Shown: positions 27,310 through 39,323 of the stretch, one piece after another
Layout: each line of letters begins with the position of its first letter
Numbering within the stretch: the stretch's first letter is position 1
Assembly (NCBI RefSeq): GCF_001412595.2
Contig: NZ_CP012640.2
Coordinates: forward strand, 5,456,001-5,520,000
Reading direction: 5' to 3'
DNA: 64,000 bases
Source: Massilia sp. WG5
GTDB lineage: Bacteria; Pseudomonadota; Gammaproteobacteria; Burkholderiales; Burkholderiaceae_D
Translations under genes and position numbers: made by a program
Notes under the pieces: model-generated
What the model saw: the letters and a program-made list of their open reading frames with translations, nothing else
The model's database searches: none
What the model was told of the DNA's origin: nothing

Positions 27310-27628
27310 CGAAGACGGCATCCACGTGCGCGCGATCCGGCGCGGGGCGCTGGCGATCGCGGGCGGAATCGTGTTCGCGGTGGGCGGCTCGTGGTGGCTG
27401 CTGGATCGCCTGGGGCCGGCCGTGAACACCGCGTCGCCGCCCGCCGCGATCCCGGCGCCGCGCCTGCAGCCCGCGCCGCAGGAGGAGCGCGCCGCCTACT
27501 TCGCCGAAAAGGAAAGGCGCCTGTCCGGCTACGGCTGGGTCGACCGGAACGCCGGCATCGCCCATATTCCGCTGGAAGAGGCGATGCGGCTGGCGGCGGC
27601 GCGCGCCCGACAGGAGCCGAAGCCATGA
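27296..27628 (+). CDS. Small single-pass membrane protein between actF and sco
   Basis: A 110-residue protein with one N-terminal membrane helix (about residues 16-36; ALAIAGGIVFAVGGSWWLL), a Pro/Ala-rich linker and a polar C-terminus (GWVDRNAGIAHIPLEEAMRLAAAR). AAAGGAG stands 8 bases before the ATG. The GWVDRNAGIAHIPLEEAM block resembles small proteins next to many cytochrome oxidase and Alternative Complex III operons, and may match the ActG-like place. I do not know its role; an assembly or copper-delivery factor is possible. Confidence 0.75.
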   Translation: MSGHDEDGIHVRAIRRGALAIAGGIVFAVGGSWWLLDRLGPAVNTASPPAAIPAPRLQPAPQEERAAYFAEKERRLSGYGWVDRNAGIAHIPLEEAMRLAAARARQEPKP

Positions 27629-28454
27629 TCCGCGTGCTGCTTGCCATCCTTTGCTTCTTGCTGGTCCAGGCGCCGGCCGGCGCGCAGGCGCTGCGTCTGC
27701 CGCCGCAGCCGGCCGCCGGCTTCGCTCCCGCCCCCGGCGCGCACCTGCCGCTCGACGCCGTGCTGCGCGACGAAGACGGCGCCGCGCTGCGGCTCGGGGC
27801 GCTGTTCGGCGCCGCGCCGGTGGTGCTGGTGCCGGGCTACTACACCTGCCCGAACCTGTGCAGCACCCTGTTCGAAGGCGTGCTGCAGGCGCTGGCCCTG
27901 AGCGGCATGGCGCCCGGCAGCTACCGCCTGGTCGGCTTCTCGATCGATCCGCGCGACGGCGCCGCGGCCGCGGCCGGCAAGCGCCGCGCCTACGCCGCGC
28001 TGCTGCCGGGCGGCGCGCATGACCTGCGGATGCTGACCGGCGACCCCGCGGCGCTGGCGCGGATCGAAGCCGCGCTGGGCTACCGCGCGCCGCGCGACCC
28101 GCAATCGGGCGAATACGCCCACGCCGCCGGCTTCGTGGTGGCCGATGGCGCGGGACGGATCACGCGCTACTTCCCCGGCGTGCGCTTCGATCCGGCGGCG
28201 CTGCGGACGGCCATCGACGCGGCACGGGACGGCCGCGGCGACGACAGCCGCGGCGGCGCCGGCCAGGAGAAATCGCTGGGCGAACGCCTGCTGCTGCTCT
28301 GTACCCATTACGACCCGGCCGTCGGCCGGCACAGCGGCGCGGCGATGGCGGCGGTGCGCGCCGGCGTGCTGCTGGTCCTGCTGGTCCTGGGTGGCTCGAT
28401 GTGGCGCGTCGCGCGGCGCCGGCGCCCGGCGCCCCTATCGAAGGAGGCCAGGCC

Positions 28455-28458
<4 letters not shown>
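27625..28458 (+). CDS. SCO1/SenC-type copper chaperone
   Basis: A 277-residue protein with a signal peptide (AGA-QALR), a thioredoxin-like SCO domain, and the copper ligands C75-X3-C79 in YYTCPNLC plus a His in YAHAAGFVVAD. A C-terminal helix (about residues 243-262) anchors it to the membrane. It is expected to metallate the Cu(A) site of the oxidase encoded directly downstream. ATG overlaps the previous stop. Confidence 0.9.
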
Positions 28459-31001
<2,543 letters not shown>

Positions 31002-31005
<4 letters not shown>

Positions 31006-31664
31006 GCGCGGTCCAGCCTCCTCACGCCGAGCAGTTCAGCAGCCGCGAACAGCAGGATTTCGCCGGCAGCTTCGGCATGTGGGTCTTCATCGCCAGCGAA
31101 TTCCTGTTCTTCGGACCGCTGCTGTTCGGCTACTTCTACCTGCGTACCCATTATCCGCAAGCCTGCGCCGCCGCCAGCCGCCATACCGACTTCCTGCTCG
31201 GCACCGCCAACACCGCCGTGCTGCTGACCAGCAGCTTCCTGATGGCGCTGGCCGGCCATGCGGCCAAGGCCGGGCAGCGTCCGCAGGCGGCGCGCCTGCT
31301 GGTGGCGGTGGCGGCGCTGGGCCTCGCCTTCCTGGCCATCAAGGGCTTCGAATACCACAGCGAGTTCCAGGAAGGCCTGTTCCCCGGGGCGGGTTTCCGG
31401 CCGGAGAAGGGCGGGCAGCCGCAGGACATGCCCGGCATGGAGCTGTTCTTCCTGCTGTATTTCGCGATGACCGGGCTGCATGCGCTGCACCTGACGATCG
31501 GCATCCTGGCCTGCCTGGCGATGGCCTTCCTGCTGCGCCGCCCGGCGCCGGCCGCGCCGTCCGGCGAAGCGGTCGAACTTGCCGGCCTGTACTGGCACTT
31601 CGTCGACCTGGTCTGGATCTTCCTGTATCCGCTGCTGTACCTGGTCGGCAGGGCGGGAGGCTGA
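31002..31664 (+). CDS. coxC: Cytochrome c oxidase subunit III
   Basis: A 220-residue subunit with about five membrane helices. The motifs [41 protein letters not shown] and [16 protein letters not shown], with the terminal [17 protein letters not shown], are those of subunit III. ATG overlaps the coxA stop by four bases. Confidence 0.94.
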
Positions 31665-31665
31665 C

Positions 31666-31992
31666 ATGGAGCGCCGCACCCGTCCCCTGGTGCTCACCTG
31701 GCTGGCCCTGCTGGCCCTGCTGGCGCTGACCGCCGCCATGGCCTGGATCCCGCTGGGCTGGATCAATACCGCGATCAGCATGGCGGTGGCGGTCGCAAAG
31801 GCGCTGCTGGTGGCCATCGTCTTCATGCGCCTGCGCGCCAGCCATCCGCTGCTGCGGCTGACGGCGCTGGCCGGCCTGGTCACGCTGGCCCTGCTGTTCG
31901 CCCTGTCCGGCGCCGACTACGCCACCCGCAGCGAGGTGCCGGCGGCGTGGCAACAGCCTTCTACCGTACCCCCGCGCATGGGCTCACAATGA
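31666..31992 (+). CDS. coxD: Cytochrome c oxidase subunit IV-like small membrane protein
   Basis: A 108-residue protein with three membrane helices (about residues 10-30, 36-55 and 63-84), typical of prokaryotic subunit IV. Motif AKALLVAIVFMRLRASHPLLRL is common for the family. It is the last gene of the 12-gene act-sco-cox operon, and its end overlaps the convergent glycosidase gene by 9 bases, so no terminator space exists between them. Confidence 0.85.
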   Translation: MERRTRPLVLTWLALLALLALTAAMAWIPLGWINTAISMAVAVAKALLVAIVFMRLRASHPLLRLTALAGLVTLALLFALSGADYATRSEVPAAWQQPSTVPPRMGSQ

Positions 31993-33183
31993 AACAGGGC
32001 AGGCAAGACGCCCGCTCCAGTCTGCAATTAATTTTCCGTAGGCCCTGCCGACCGGCCGGATCTTGCGGTCCAGGTCGAACAGCCCGCGCGGGTTGACCTT
32101 GCCGCGCTGTTCGCGCAGTTCGATGTCCCAGTCGACCTGGTCGGTGATCGAATACCAGGTAAAGCCGGTCACCGCGACGCCGGCGCGCATCAGGCCGCGC
32201 AGCAGCGCCCATTGCCGCTCCAGCCAGGCGCAGGCATCAAGGCCCTGCGGGCCGTCGTCGCGGTTGGTCTCGGTGTGCATCAGGGGCAGGCGGTAGCGTT
32301 CCGCATACTCCCGCGCGATCACCGCATAGCCGAGCAGCTCGTCGACCGGACGCATGCTGCCGTCGGCGTCCACATGGTGCTCGTTCGAGCGGTAGTAGTC
32401 GGTGCCGAGGATGCAGTGCCGGCGCAGGGCGTGGGCCTCGAAGAAGCGCAGCTCGTCCTCGCTCATGCCGTTGTCGAGTACAAAAGTGCGCAAGGCGGGT
32501 TCCAGCGCGCGTCCATAGTTGAGATCGAGCGTCAGGAAGCGCCGCAGGTTGCGCGTTTCCGCGATCGGCTCGGCGCCGGGGGCGCTGGCGTGGAAGTATT
32601 CGCTCGATTCGCTCTGGATGAACAGGGCGTCCGGCTGCATGCTGCGAATCGCATGCATGGCCAGCTGGTTGGCCTTGACCAGGTGCTTGATGGCGGTAAC
32701 GTAGGCGCGCTCGTCGCTCAACTGCTCGTTCCAAAAGCCGTACAGGGCGGAAAAGCGGGCGCAGACGTACATCTCGTTGACCGGGGTGAACAGGCGGATC
32801 CAGGCATAGCGCCGCGTGAATTCCATGGCATAGCGCGCGAACAGTTCCGGAAAGTCCGGATTCTGGAAGTTGCCGATCCAGTCCGGCACGCCGAAGTGGC
32901 AGAGGTCGGCGATCGGCGCGATACCGAGTTTCCGCAGTTCGGCGAAGGCCTGGTCGGCGAAGGTCCAGTCGTAGCGGTCCGGTCCCAGCCAGCTGCGGTG
33001 CAGAGGGATGCCGTAGCGCAGGGTGCGGATGCCGAGATCGGCCGCCAGCGCGAAGTCGGTGCGGAAGTAGCGGTAATGGCCGCATTCCTCCATCTGGTCG
33101 CGGCGGATCTTGCCGTGGCCGATGGTCGGGCTGCTGTTCTCGATCCCGCTGGCGAACATGAACGGGGGCGGCTGCAGCGTCAT
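31984..33183 (-). CDS. GH1-like glycosidase
   Basis: A 399-residue TIM-barrel protein. Two candidate catalytic glutamates are visible: FTPVNEMYV (acid/base, near residue 138) and LMHTETNRDD (nucleophile, near residue 297). A family 1-like start motif FMFASGIENSSPTI is present, though the protein is shorter than typical beta-glucosidases and the substrate residues are not conserved enough to name a sugar. No signal peptide. Its ATG overlaps the oxidase stop, and it ends the minus-strand redox operon. Confidence 0.82.
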   Translation of the reverse strand: MTLQPPPFMFASGIENSSPTIGHGKIRRDQMEECGHYRYFRTDFALAADLGIRTLRYGIPLHRSWLGPDRYDWTFADQAFAELRKLGIAPIADLCHFGVPDWIGNFQNPDFPELFARYAMEFTRRYAWIRLFTPVNEMYVCARFSALYGFWNEQLSDERAYVTAIKHLVKANQLAMHAIRSMQPDALFIQSESSEYFHASAPGAEPIAETRNLRRFLTLDLNYGRALEPALRTFVLDNGMSEDELRFFEAHALRRHCILGTDYYRSNEHHVDADGSMRPVDELLGYAVIAREYAERYRLPLMHTETNRDDGPQGLDACAWLERQWALLRGLMRAGVAVTGFTWYSITDQVDWDIELREQRGKVNPRGLFDLDRKIRPVGRAYGKLIADWSGRLACPVSL

Positions 33184-34340
33184 CGCCGGCCTCCCAGGGG
33201 CGGCTGGGCGGTGACCACGCCGGGCGGCACCGCGGACACGCTGGACAGGCCGGCCAGCATCATGCAGTCCTGCAGCTCCTGCTCGAACAGCTCGAGCGCG
33301 CAGTGCACGCCGTCGCGGCCTTTCGCCGCCAGGCCGTACAGGCAGGCGCGCCCGCTCAGGCAGGCGTGCGCCCCGAGGCCGAGCGCCTTGACGATGTCGC
33401 CGCCGGTCCGGATGCCGCCGTCGAACAGGACTTCGATGCGCTTGCCGACGCTTTCCGCGATCTGCGGCAGCACCGAGATCGAGGACGGCGAGCTGTCGAG
33501 CTGGCGCCCGCCGTGGTTCGAGACGATGATGGCGTCGGCGCCGATGTCGACGGCGCTGCTGGCGTCGTCCGGGTGCATCACGCCCTTCAGGATCAGCTTG
33601 CGCGGCCACGCCGACCGCACCCAGCGCACGGTCTCGAGGTCGAAGCTCGGATCGAACTGCGCTTCGATCCACTTCGACAGCGATCCCACCGAGCCGCCCT
33701 CCTTGATTTCGTGCTCGAGGTTGCCGAATGTATGACGCTTGCTACCTGCCATGCCGGCCAGCCAGCGCGGGTGGGTCAGCATCTCGAGCACGTTCCTCGG
33801 CGTCAGCCGCGGCGGTACGCCCAGGCCTTCCTTCTCGTCGGCCCAGCGCTTGCCCTGGGTGTGCAGGTCGATGGTCAGCACCAGCGCCGAACAGTTGGCG
33901 TCCAGCGCGCGGCGGATCAGGCTTTCGTTGACCCTCCTGTCCTTCATGAGGTAGAGCTGGAACCAGAAGGGCTTGCCGGTCGCCTCGGCGACGTCCTCGA
34001 TCGAGTTGATCGAGCAGGTCGACAGGCAGTAGGGCACGCCGTAGTCGGCCGCCGCGCGCGCCGCCTCGCACTCGCCGTTCGGCCACATCAGGCCGGCCAG
34101 GCCGGTCGGCCCGACCGCCAGCGGGATCCGCGCCGGATCGCCGGCCATGGTGGTGACGGTGTCGCGCCGGGCGACGTTGCGCAGGCTGTGCTGGCGCAGC
34201 GCCAGGGCGCGCAGGTCGTCCAGGTTGCGCTGCAGGGTGAGCTGCTGCTCGCTGCCGCCATGGATGTAGTCGAACAGCACCGAGGGCAGGCGCTCGCGGG
34301 CCAGGGTTTCGAGGTCGAAGATGCTGGCGATCTTGCTCAT
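33180..34340 (-). CDS. FMN-dependent alpha-hydroxyacid oxidase/dehydrogenase
   Basis: A 386-residue TIM-barrel flavoprotein of the lactate/glycolate oxidase family. It has the N-terminal DLETLARERLPSVLFDYIHGG block, the flavin-binding LAVGPTGLAGLMWPNGE, the catalytic His in IVSNHGGRQLD and the phosphate-binding VLFDGGIRTGGDIVKALGLGA. The specific 2-hydroxy acid (lactate, glycolate, or a sugar acid) is not predictable. In the context of neighbouring dehydrogenase and glycosidase genes it may act on sugar-derived hydroxy acids. Confidence 0.92.
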   Translation of the reverse strand: MSKIASIFDLETLARERLPSVLFDYIHGGSEQQLTLQRNLDDLRALALRQHSLRNVARRDTVTTMAGDPARIPLAVGPTGLAGLMWPNGECEAARAAADYGVPYCLSTCSINSIEDVAEATGKPFWFQLYLMKDRRVNESLIRRALDANCSALVLTIDLHTQGKRWADEKEGLGVPPRLTPRNVLEMLTHPRWLAGMAGSKRHTFGNLEHEIKEGGSVGSLSKWIEAQFDPSFDLETVRWVRSAWPRKLILKGVMHPDDASSAVDIGADAIIVSNHGGRQLDSSPSSISVLPQIAESVGKRIEVLFDGGIRTGGDIVKALGLGAHACLSGRACLYGLAAKGRDGVHCALELFEQELQDCMMLAGLSSVSAVPPGVVTAQPPLGGRR

Positions 34341-34352
34341 GGCTTGCTCATG

Positions 34353-35984
34353 TCAGAGTTCTCCGCGTGCGGAAAGACGCCGGATGCGCTCGCCGATGCG
34401 GCAAGCCAGCGCCTGGATCGTGAGGGAGGGATTGACCCCGCCGCAGGTCGGGAACAGCGAGCCGTCACAGATCCAGAGGTTGCGCACGTCCCAGCTGCGC
34501 CCGTCGGCATCGACCACGCTGCTGTCCGGGCTGGCGCCCATGCGGCAGGTGCCGAGGATATGGCTGGTGTCCTCGCTGCTCCACAGGTCCCGGCCGCCGG
34601 CCGCCTCCAACATCCGGCCCATGAAGCGGCGCGCGTGCTCCTGCATGCGGCGGTCGTTGTCGGAGTAGGCGAAGTCCACGCGGGCAACCGGCAGGCCATG
34701 GCGGTCGCGCTTCGCCGCCAGGGTGACCCGGTTCTGGATACGCGGCTCGGTCTCGGCCACCGCCACCAGCCCGCTCATGTGGTTATAGTCGAGCATGGCC
34801 TCGCGCAGCGCCATGCCCCACAGGTTCTGCGAGGTCGCCACCAGCTGGGCCCAGGCGCGCGGCAGCGGGCCCTGGCTCATGAAGGCGTAGCCGCCGTCGA
34901 AGTCCTTGCCCTCGTCGGCATAGTTCCAGTGCTCGCAGACGGCCATGTTGGGCGGCCCCTTGTTCCAGCGGATTTCCTCGTCGAAGCGCGCCCACACGCC
35001 GGGACCGGCGTGGGTGGTCAGGTGCGTGCCGACCAGGCCGGAACTGTTGGCCAGGCCCTGGGGGAAGCGCGCGCATGCGGAATTCAGCAGCAGGCGCGGG
35101 GTCTCGATCGCATAGCCGGCCACCACCACATTGCGCGCGCGCTGGAAGCGCCATTCTTCGTCGCGGCGGTAATGCACGCCGCTGGCCAGGCCGGCCGCAT
35201 CCAGCTCGATGCGGCCGGCCATCGCCAGGTCGCGCACCTCGGCGCCGGCACGCAGGGCGCGCGGGATCCACACCACCAGGGCGCTCTGCTTGGCGTTCGT
35301 CGAGCAGCCGAAATTGCAGAAGCCGCGGTAGACGCAGGGCGGCGACTTGCCGCGCGGCGCGGAGACGGTCGCCAGCGGCACCGGCGACCACGCCACACCC
35401 ATGCGCTCGGCGCCGCGCGCCAGCACCAGGCCGGCCGCGTTCATCTCATGCTCGCGGTAGGGATAGCGGCGGTGCGGCGGCCCCCAGGGATAGCGCAAGG
35501 GACCGGAAATCGCCAGCGCGCGCTCGGCTTCCTCGTAGTAGGGCGCCAGTTCGTCGTAGCCGATCGGCCAGTCGACGCCGTAGCCGAGCAGGCTGCGGGC
35601 GCGGAACCATTCGGGCCGGAAGCGCAGCGAGATCATGCTGAAGTGGACGGTCGAGCCCCCTACGCCCCAGCCGGAGTTGTTGCCGCCGAGGGCGATCGGG
35701 TCCAGGCCGCCGGTCAGGCGCTCCTCCAGCCAGTACAGTTCCTGCTGGGCTTCCTCGTCGGAGGCGAAGTCCTCGAGCGGACGCCAGAACGGCCCGGCTT
35801 CCAGCACGACCACGGAAAAGCCGGCTTCGGCCAGCTTGCAGGCGAGGGTGGCGCCGCCGGCCCCGGCGCCGACGATCGCGAAGTCGACCTCGTCGCTGTC
35901 GGGGTATTCGCGCATCGGCACCCAGCCGCCGCGCGCGAACACGTCCGGTGCGCGGCCTCCTCCGGTGCGTGGCCGGCGCGCCAT
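34353..35984 (-). CDS. GMC-family oxidoreductase (gluconate-dehydrogenase-like large subunit)
   Basis: A 543-residue FAD enzyme. The FAD-binding motif VDFAIVGAGAGGATLACKLAEAG lies near residue 33 and the second GMC segment ALGGNNSGWGVGGSTVHF near residue 100. SHILGTCRMG and the C-terminal CDGSLFPTCGGVNPSLTIQA are the usual end blocks. Paired with the next-upstream subunit 3 it is like the flavoprotein subunit of gluconate/2-keto-acid dehydrogenases, but no cytochrome c subunit is next to it, so the electron acceptor is unclear. ATG overlaps the stop of the subunit 3 gene. Confidence 0.9.
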   Translation of the reverse strand: MARRPRTGGGRAPDVFARGGWVPMREYPDSDEVDFAIVGAGAGGATLACKLAEAGFSVVVLEAGPFWRPLEDFASDEEAQQELYWLEERLTGGLDPIALGGNNSGWGVGGSTVHFSMISLRFRPEWFRARSLLGYGVDWPIGYDELAPYYEEAERALAISGPLRYPWGPPHRRYPYREHEMNAAGLVLARGAERMGVAWSPVPLATVSAPRGKSPPCVYRGFCNFGCSTNAKQSALVVWIPRALRAGAEVRDLAMAGRIELDAAGLASGVHYRRDEEWRFQRARNVVVAGYAIETPRLLLNSACARFPQGLANSSGLVGTHLTTHAGPGVWARFDEEIRWNKGPPNMAVCEHWNYADEGKDFDGGYAFMSQGPLPRAWAQLVATSQNLWGMALREAMLDYNHMSGLVAVAETEPRIQNRVTLAAKRDRHGLPVARVDFAYSDNDRRMQEHARRFMGRMLEAAGGRDLWSSEDTSHILGTCRMGASPDSSVVDADGRSWDVRNLWICDGSLFPTCGGVNPSLTIQALACRIGERIRRLSARGEL

Positions 35985-36598
35985 CAGCGCACCTCGCGCA
36001 GCTGTCGGGCTTCGCGGGCCTCCCAGGGATCGCGCCGGTCGAGGCCGAGGCGCACATAGCCGCGCGGGCTGGCCGGGCCGCCGAAGCCGATCTCGTTCCA
36101 GGCCCGGGGGTGGGCGTAATAGATGCCGGCCGCGGTCTTCAGCAGCATGTGGGTGAAGAAGCGCTGCGCGTGCAGCGCCTGCCATCGGGGCGAGCGGACA
36201 TCGTTGTCGGCCAGCGCCTGCAGCACGGCGTCCTGGCCTGCCGGTTCGAGTTGCGCGAAGTCGCGGTCGTGGCGGCGGTGCGCCTCGTCGGCGAGGGCGG
36301 CCAGGCCCAGGCGCCAGGCCTCGCGCATGGGCGGATCGTCGGGATGGCGGAAGCCTTCGCCGCGCTGATCGAACAGCATGGCGTCGATCCAGGGCGTGAT
36401 CGGAATCGGATCAAGGCGATCCGGCTGCGGCAGCAGGCGCCGGTTGACGGCTTCCAGCAGTTCCCACTCGTCCGGATCGAGGAAGCGGCGCGGCGGTACG
36501 GCGTCCAGGCGCTGCGCCAGCACCTGCCGGGTGGTGTCGTCGAAGGACGGGCTGTCCCATTTGGCCAGCACGTCGTAGCCGGGGTAGCGCGTGCTCAT
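35984..36598 (-). CDS. Gluconate 2-dehydrogenase subunit 3-like protein
   Basis: A 204-residue protein of the gluconate dehydrogenase subunit 3 family (VLAQRLDAVPPRRFLDPDEWELLEAVNRRLLPQPD; HAQRFFTHMLLKTAAGIYYAHPRAWNEIGFGG). The usual Tat signal of this family is not seen, so the complex may be cytoplasmic or the partner supplies export. It presumably stabilises or helps mature the GMC flavoprotein next to it. It overlaps both neighbours by four bases. Confidence 0.88.
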   Translation of the reverse strand: MSTRYPGYDVLAKWDSPSFDDTTRQVLAQRLDAVPPRRFLDPDEWELLEAVNRRLLPQPDRLDPIPITPWIDAMLFDQRGEGFRHPDDPPMREAWRLGLAALADEAHRRHDRDFAQLEPAGQDAVLQALADNDVRSPRWQALHAQRFFTHMLLKTAAGIYYAHPRAWNEIGFGGPASPRGYVRLGLDRRDPWEAREARQLREVR

Positions 36599-37542
36599 GG
36601 GAGCTCCAGCGCGGCGCCTCCGGCCAGCGCCAGCGCGGAAAAGCTGGGCGGCGCGGGCAGCGGCGGACCGCTCAGCACGTTCTGGCTCCAGTTGCGCCAG
36701 CCACCCATCTGGCGCGCGACGCCGCGCGCGTGCAGGGCGACCCCGGCCACGCCCAGCCAGGCGGTGGCGTTCAAGCAGGCCCGCGCCAGGCGCGTGAGCC
36801 GCGGCGCGGCCTCGGGCGGATGCGCGGCGGCGCCCGCCAGCAGCGCGGCGGCCACCGGCGGCAGGCTGACCGGCAGCCACATCGCCGGGTTGTGGAAGGC
36901 GCCGCGGAAATGCAGCAGGGCCGCTTCCAGACTGGTGCCGGCCAGGCCGGCGGCCGTCAGCAGGCCGAGGGCGCGGCGGCGCGGCAGGCGCGCCAGCGTC
37001 GGTGCGCCGCGTCCAAGCTCGCGCGCGGCCAGCCCCAGCAGGCCGGCCAGCGACAGGGCCACCGGCGCCCCCAGCGGCGCGGCGTAGAACAAGTTACCCC
37101 AGGAAAGGCCGCCGGGCCGGCGCAGCAGGTTGTAGGTGTGGAAGCCGAGCCCCGCCGCGCCGACCGCGCAGGCGGCGCCGAAGGGCAGGGCGGGCGCCGG
37201 ACGGGCCGGCCGGCGCGATGCCCGGGCTGCGCCCGCCAGCGCCAGCGCGGCGCTGGCCAGCGGGGCGAACATGCCGGGATTCTCGAAGCCGCCGCGGTAG
37301 TGTTCCAGGGCGCTGTCGCTCAGGACGGAGGCGGCCAGCATCGCGGACGACAGGTAGAGCCGGCCGGCGGCGCCGGCTTCGGGACCGGCGGGGCGCGGCG
37401 GCGGCAAGGGCGCCGGCGCGCGGCGCGGTCGTGCACGTGTGGACACGGCCGCCGCCAGCACGGTGGCAAGCGAGAGCCCGAGGGCGGCGGCGCCGAGGGT
37501 GCGCGCCGCCTGGCCCGCCTCCGTCTGCGCCGCCGGGATCAC
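36595..37542 (-). CDS. Ala-rich polytopic membrane protein with internal duplication
   Basis: A 315-residue protein with about eight hydrophobic segments. It begins at a GTG that overlaps the TPP enzyme stop (GTGA), so the start is well placed. Two halves contain related sequence: LEHYRGGFENPGMFAPLAS near residue 78 and LLHFRGAFHNPAMWLPVSL near residue 218, which indicates an internal duplication of a helical unit. I do not recognise the family. Its position between a TPP enzyme and a flavin dehydrogenase pair suggests a quinone- or membrane-linked role. Confidence 0.75.
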   Translation of the reverse strand: MIPAAQTEAGQAARTLGAAALGLSLATVLAAAVSTRARPRRAPAPLPPPRPAGPEAGAAGRLYLSSAMLAASVLSDSALEHYRGGFENPGMFAPLASAALALAGAARASRRPARPAPALPFGAACAVGAAGLGFHTYNLLRRPGGLSWGNLFYAAPLGAPVALSLAGLLGLAARELGRGAPTLARLPRRRALGLLTAAGLAGTSLEAALLHFRGAFHNPAMWLPVSLPPVAAALLAGAAAHPPEAAPRLTRLARACLNATAWLGVAGVALHARGVARQMGGWRNWSQNVLSGPPLPAPPSFSALALAGGAALELP

Positions 37543-39323
37543 GATTTGTCCTTCGGCAGGATGCCGCTCAGCACCTGGCGCGCGACCCCGGCCAGCATCG
37601 AGCCTTCCTTCGGGTCGCCCTTGACGACGGTTTCCATGAAGGACTTGGCCTGCTCCAGCGTGATGTGCGAGGGCAGCGGCGGCACCTCCGGGTCGGTCTT
37701 GAACTCCAGCACCACCGGGCGGTCGGCGGCCAGCGCCTCGCGCCAGGCGATCGCGACCTCTTCCGGGTTGTCGCAGTAGATGCCCTTCAGGCCGATCAGC
37801 TCGCCGAACTTGTGATAGGGGACATCGGGGATCTTCTGCGTGGCCTCGAACTTCGGGTCGCCTTCCATCACGCGCTGCTCCCAGGTCACCTGGTTCAGGT
37901 CGCCGTTGTTGAAGACGCAGACGATCCAGCGCGGATCCTTCCACAGGCGCCAGTATTTCGAGACGGTGATCAGCTCGGCCATGTTATTCATCTGCATGGC
38001 GCCGTCGCCGACCATGGCGATGACCGGGCGCTCGGAGTGGGCGAACTTGGCCGCGATCGCATACGGCACCGCCGCGCCCATCGAGGCCAGCCCGCCGGAC
38101 AGCGAATACATCTGGCCGCGCCGCACCCGCAGGTCGCGCGCATACCAGTTGGCGCAGGAGCCCGAGTCGCTGGTGACGATGGCGTCGACCGGCAGCTGCG
38201 GCGACAGTTCCCAGGCCACGCGCTGCGGATTGATCGGGTTGGCCCGCACCAGTGCGCGGTTCTCCAGCAGCTTCCAGGAATCCTGCACCTCGCTTTCGAC
38301 CTGGCGGCGCCAGTCGCCGCTTTTCTGTTCGAGCAGCGGCAGCAGCAGGCGCAGGGTCTCGGCGCTGTCGCCGTGCAGGTTGACCTCGGCCGGGTAGCGG
38401 ATGCTGAGCATGGTCGGATCGATGTCGATCTGCACCGCGCGCGCCTTGCCTTCCTCGGGCAGGAATTCCGCATACGGGAAGCCGGAGCCGATCATCAGGA
38501 GGGTGTCGCAGTGGGTCATCAGCTCCCAGCTGGCCTTGGTGCCGAGGATGCCGATCGAACCCGTGACCCAGGGCAGGTCGTCGGGCAGGGCGGCCTTGCC
38601 CAGCAGGGCCTTCGCGGCGCCGGCCTGCAGGCGGTCGGCCACGGCGATCACTTCGTCGGTGGCGTGCAGGGCGCCGGCGCCGACCAGGATCGCCACCTTC
38701 TTGCCGGCGTTCAGGACCTCGGCCGCGCGCCGCAGGTCGATATCGTGCGGGACCACGCGCGGCTTGGCATAGCCGATGCCGGACTGGACCGAACCATGCT
38801 TGCGCGGCGGCTCCTCGTAGGGCAGTTCCTGCAGGTCGCCGGGGAGGATCAGCACGCCGATGCCATTGCGCCCGAGCACGGTGCGCATGGCGCGGTCGAC
38901 CAGGTGGCGCACCTGCGACGGCGCTTCCGCCTCGTACACGTAGTCGGCCACGTCCTGGAACAGCCGGTCCAGGTTCAGCTCCTGGGTGTAATGGGCGCCG
39001 CGCGCGGTGCGCGGGGCCTGGCCGCAGATCGCCAGCACCGGCATGTGGTCCATCTTCGCATCGTACAGGCCGGTCACCATGTGGGACGCGCCGGGCCCGC
39101 CGGTCGACAGGCAGACGCCCGGCTGGCCGGTGAACTTGGCGTGGGCGGAGGCCATGAAGGCCGCCATCTCTTCATGCCGCACCTGGATGAATTCGATCTT
39201 CTTCTTCGAGCGCTGGAGGGCGCCCAGCACCCCGTTGATGCCGTCGCCGGGGTAGCCGAAGATGGTGCGCACGCCCCAGTCGTACAGGCGTTCGACGAAG
39301 AAATCACCGACGGTCTTGCTCAT
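37539..39323 (-). CDS. Thiamine-pyrophosphate enzyme (pyruvate oxidase/decarboxylase-like)
   Basis: A 594-residue three-domain TPP enzyme. The N-terminal domain has GYPGDGINGVLGAL and the catalytic Glu in VRHEEMAAFMA (about residue 51). The central domain binds a nucleotide-like cofactor (VLVGAGAL), and the C-terminal domain has the TPP/Mg2+ motif VGDGAMQMNNMAELI ... NNGDLNQVTWE. It resembles pyruvate oxidase (PoxB) and related 2-keto-acid decarboxylating enzymes annotated simply as TPP-requiring. The C-terminal lipid-binding helix of PoxB is not obvious. ATG overlaps the SDR stop. Confidence 0.88.
   Translation of the reverse strand: MSKTVGDFFVERLYDWGVRTIFGYPGDGINGVLGALQRSKKKIEFIQVRHEEMAAFMASAHAKFTGQPGVCLSTGGPGASHMVTGLYDAKMDHMPVLAICGQAPRTARGAHYTQELNLDRLFQDVADYVYEAEAPSQVRHLVDRAMRTVLGRNGIGVLILPGDLQELPYEEPPRKHGSVQSGIGYAKPRVVPHDIDLRRAAEVLNAGKKVAILVGAGALHATDEVIAVADRLQAGAAKALLGKAALPDDLPWVTGSIGILGTKASWELMTHCDTLLMIGSGFPYAEFLPEEGKARAVQIDIDPTMLSIRYPAEVNLHGDSAETLRLLLPLLEQKSGDWRRQVESEVQDSWKLLENRALVRANPINPQRVAWELSPQLPVDAIVTSDSGSCANWYARDLRVRRGQMYSLSGGLASMGAAVPYAIAAKFAHSERPVIAMVGDGAMQMNNMAELITVSKYWRLWKDPRWIVCVFNNGDLNQVTWEQRVMEGDPKFEATQKIPDVPYHKFGELIGLKGIYCDNPEEVAIAWREALAADRPVVLEFKTDPEVPPLPSHITLEQAKSFMETVVKGDPKEGSMLAGVARQVLSGILPKDKS

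Noticed and set aside
33303..36059. 918-codon plus-strand frame opposite the FMN oxidase and GMC genes
   Set aside because: Crosses the boundary of two well-supported genes and shows shadow composition.
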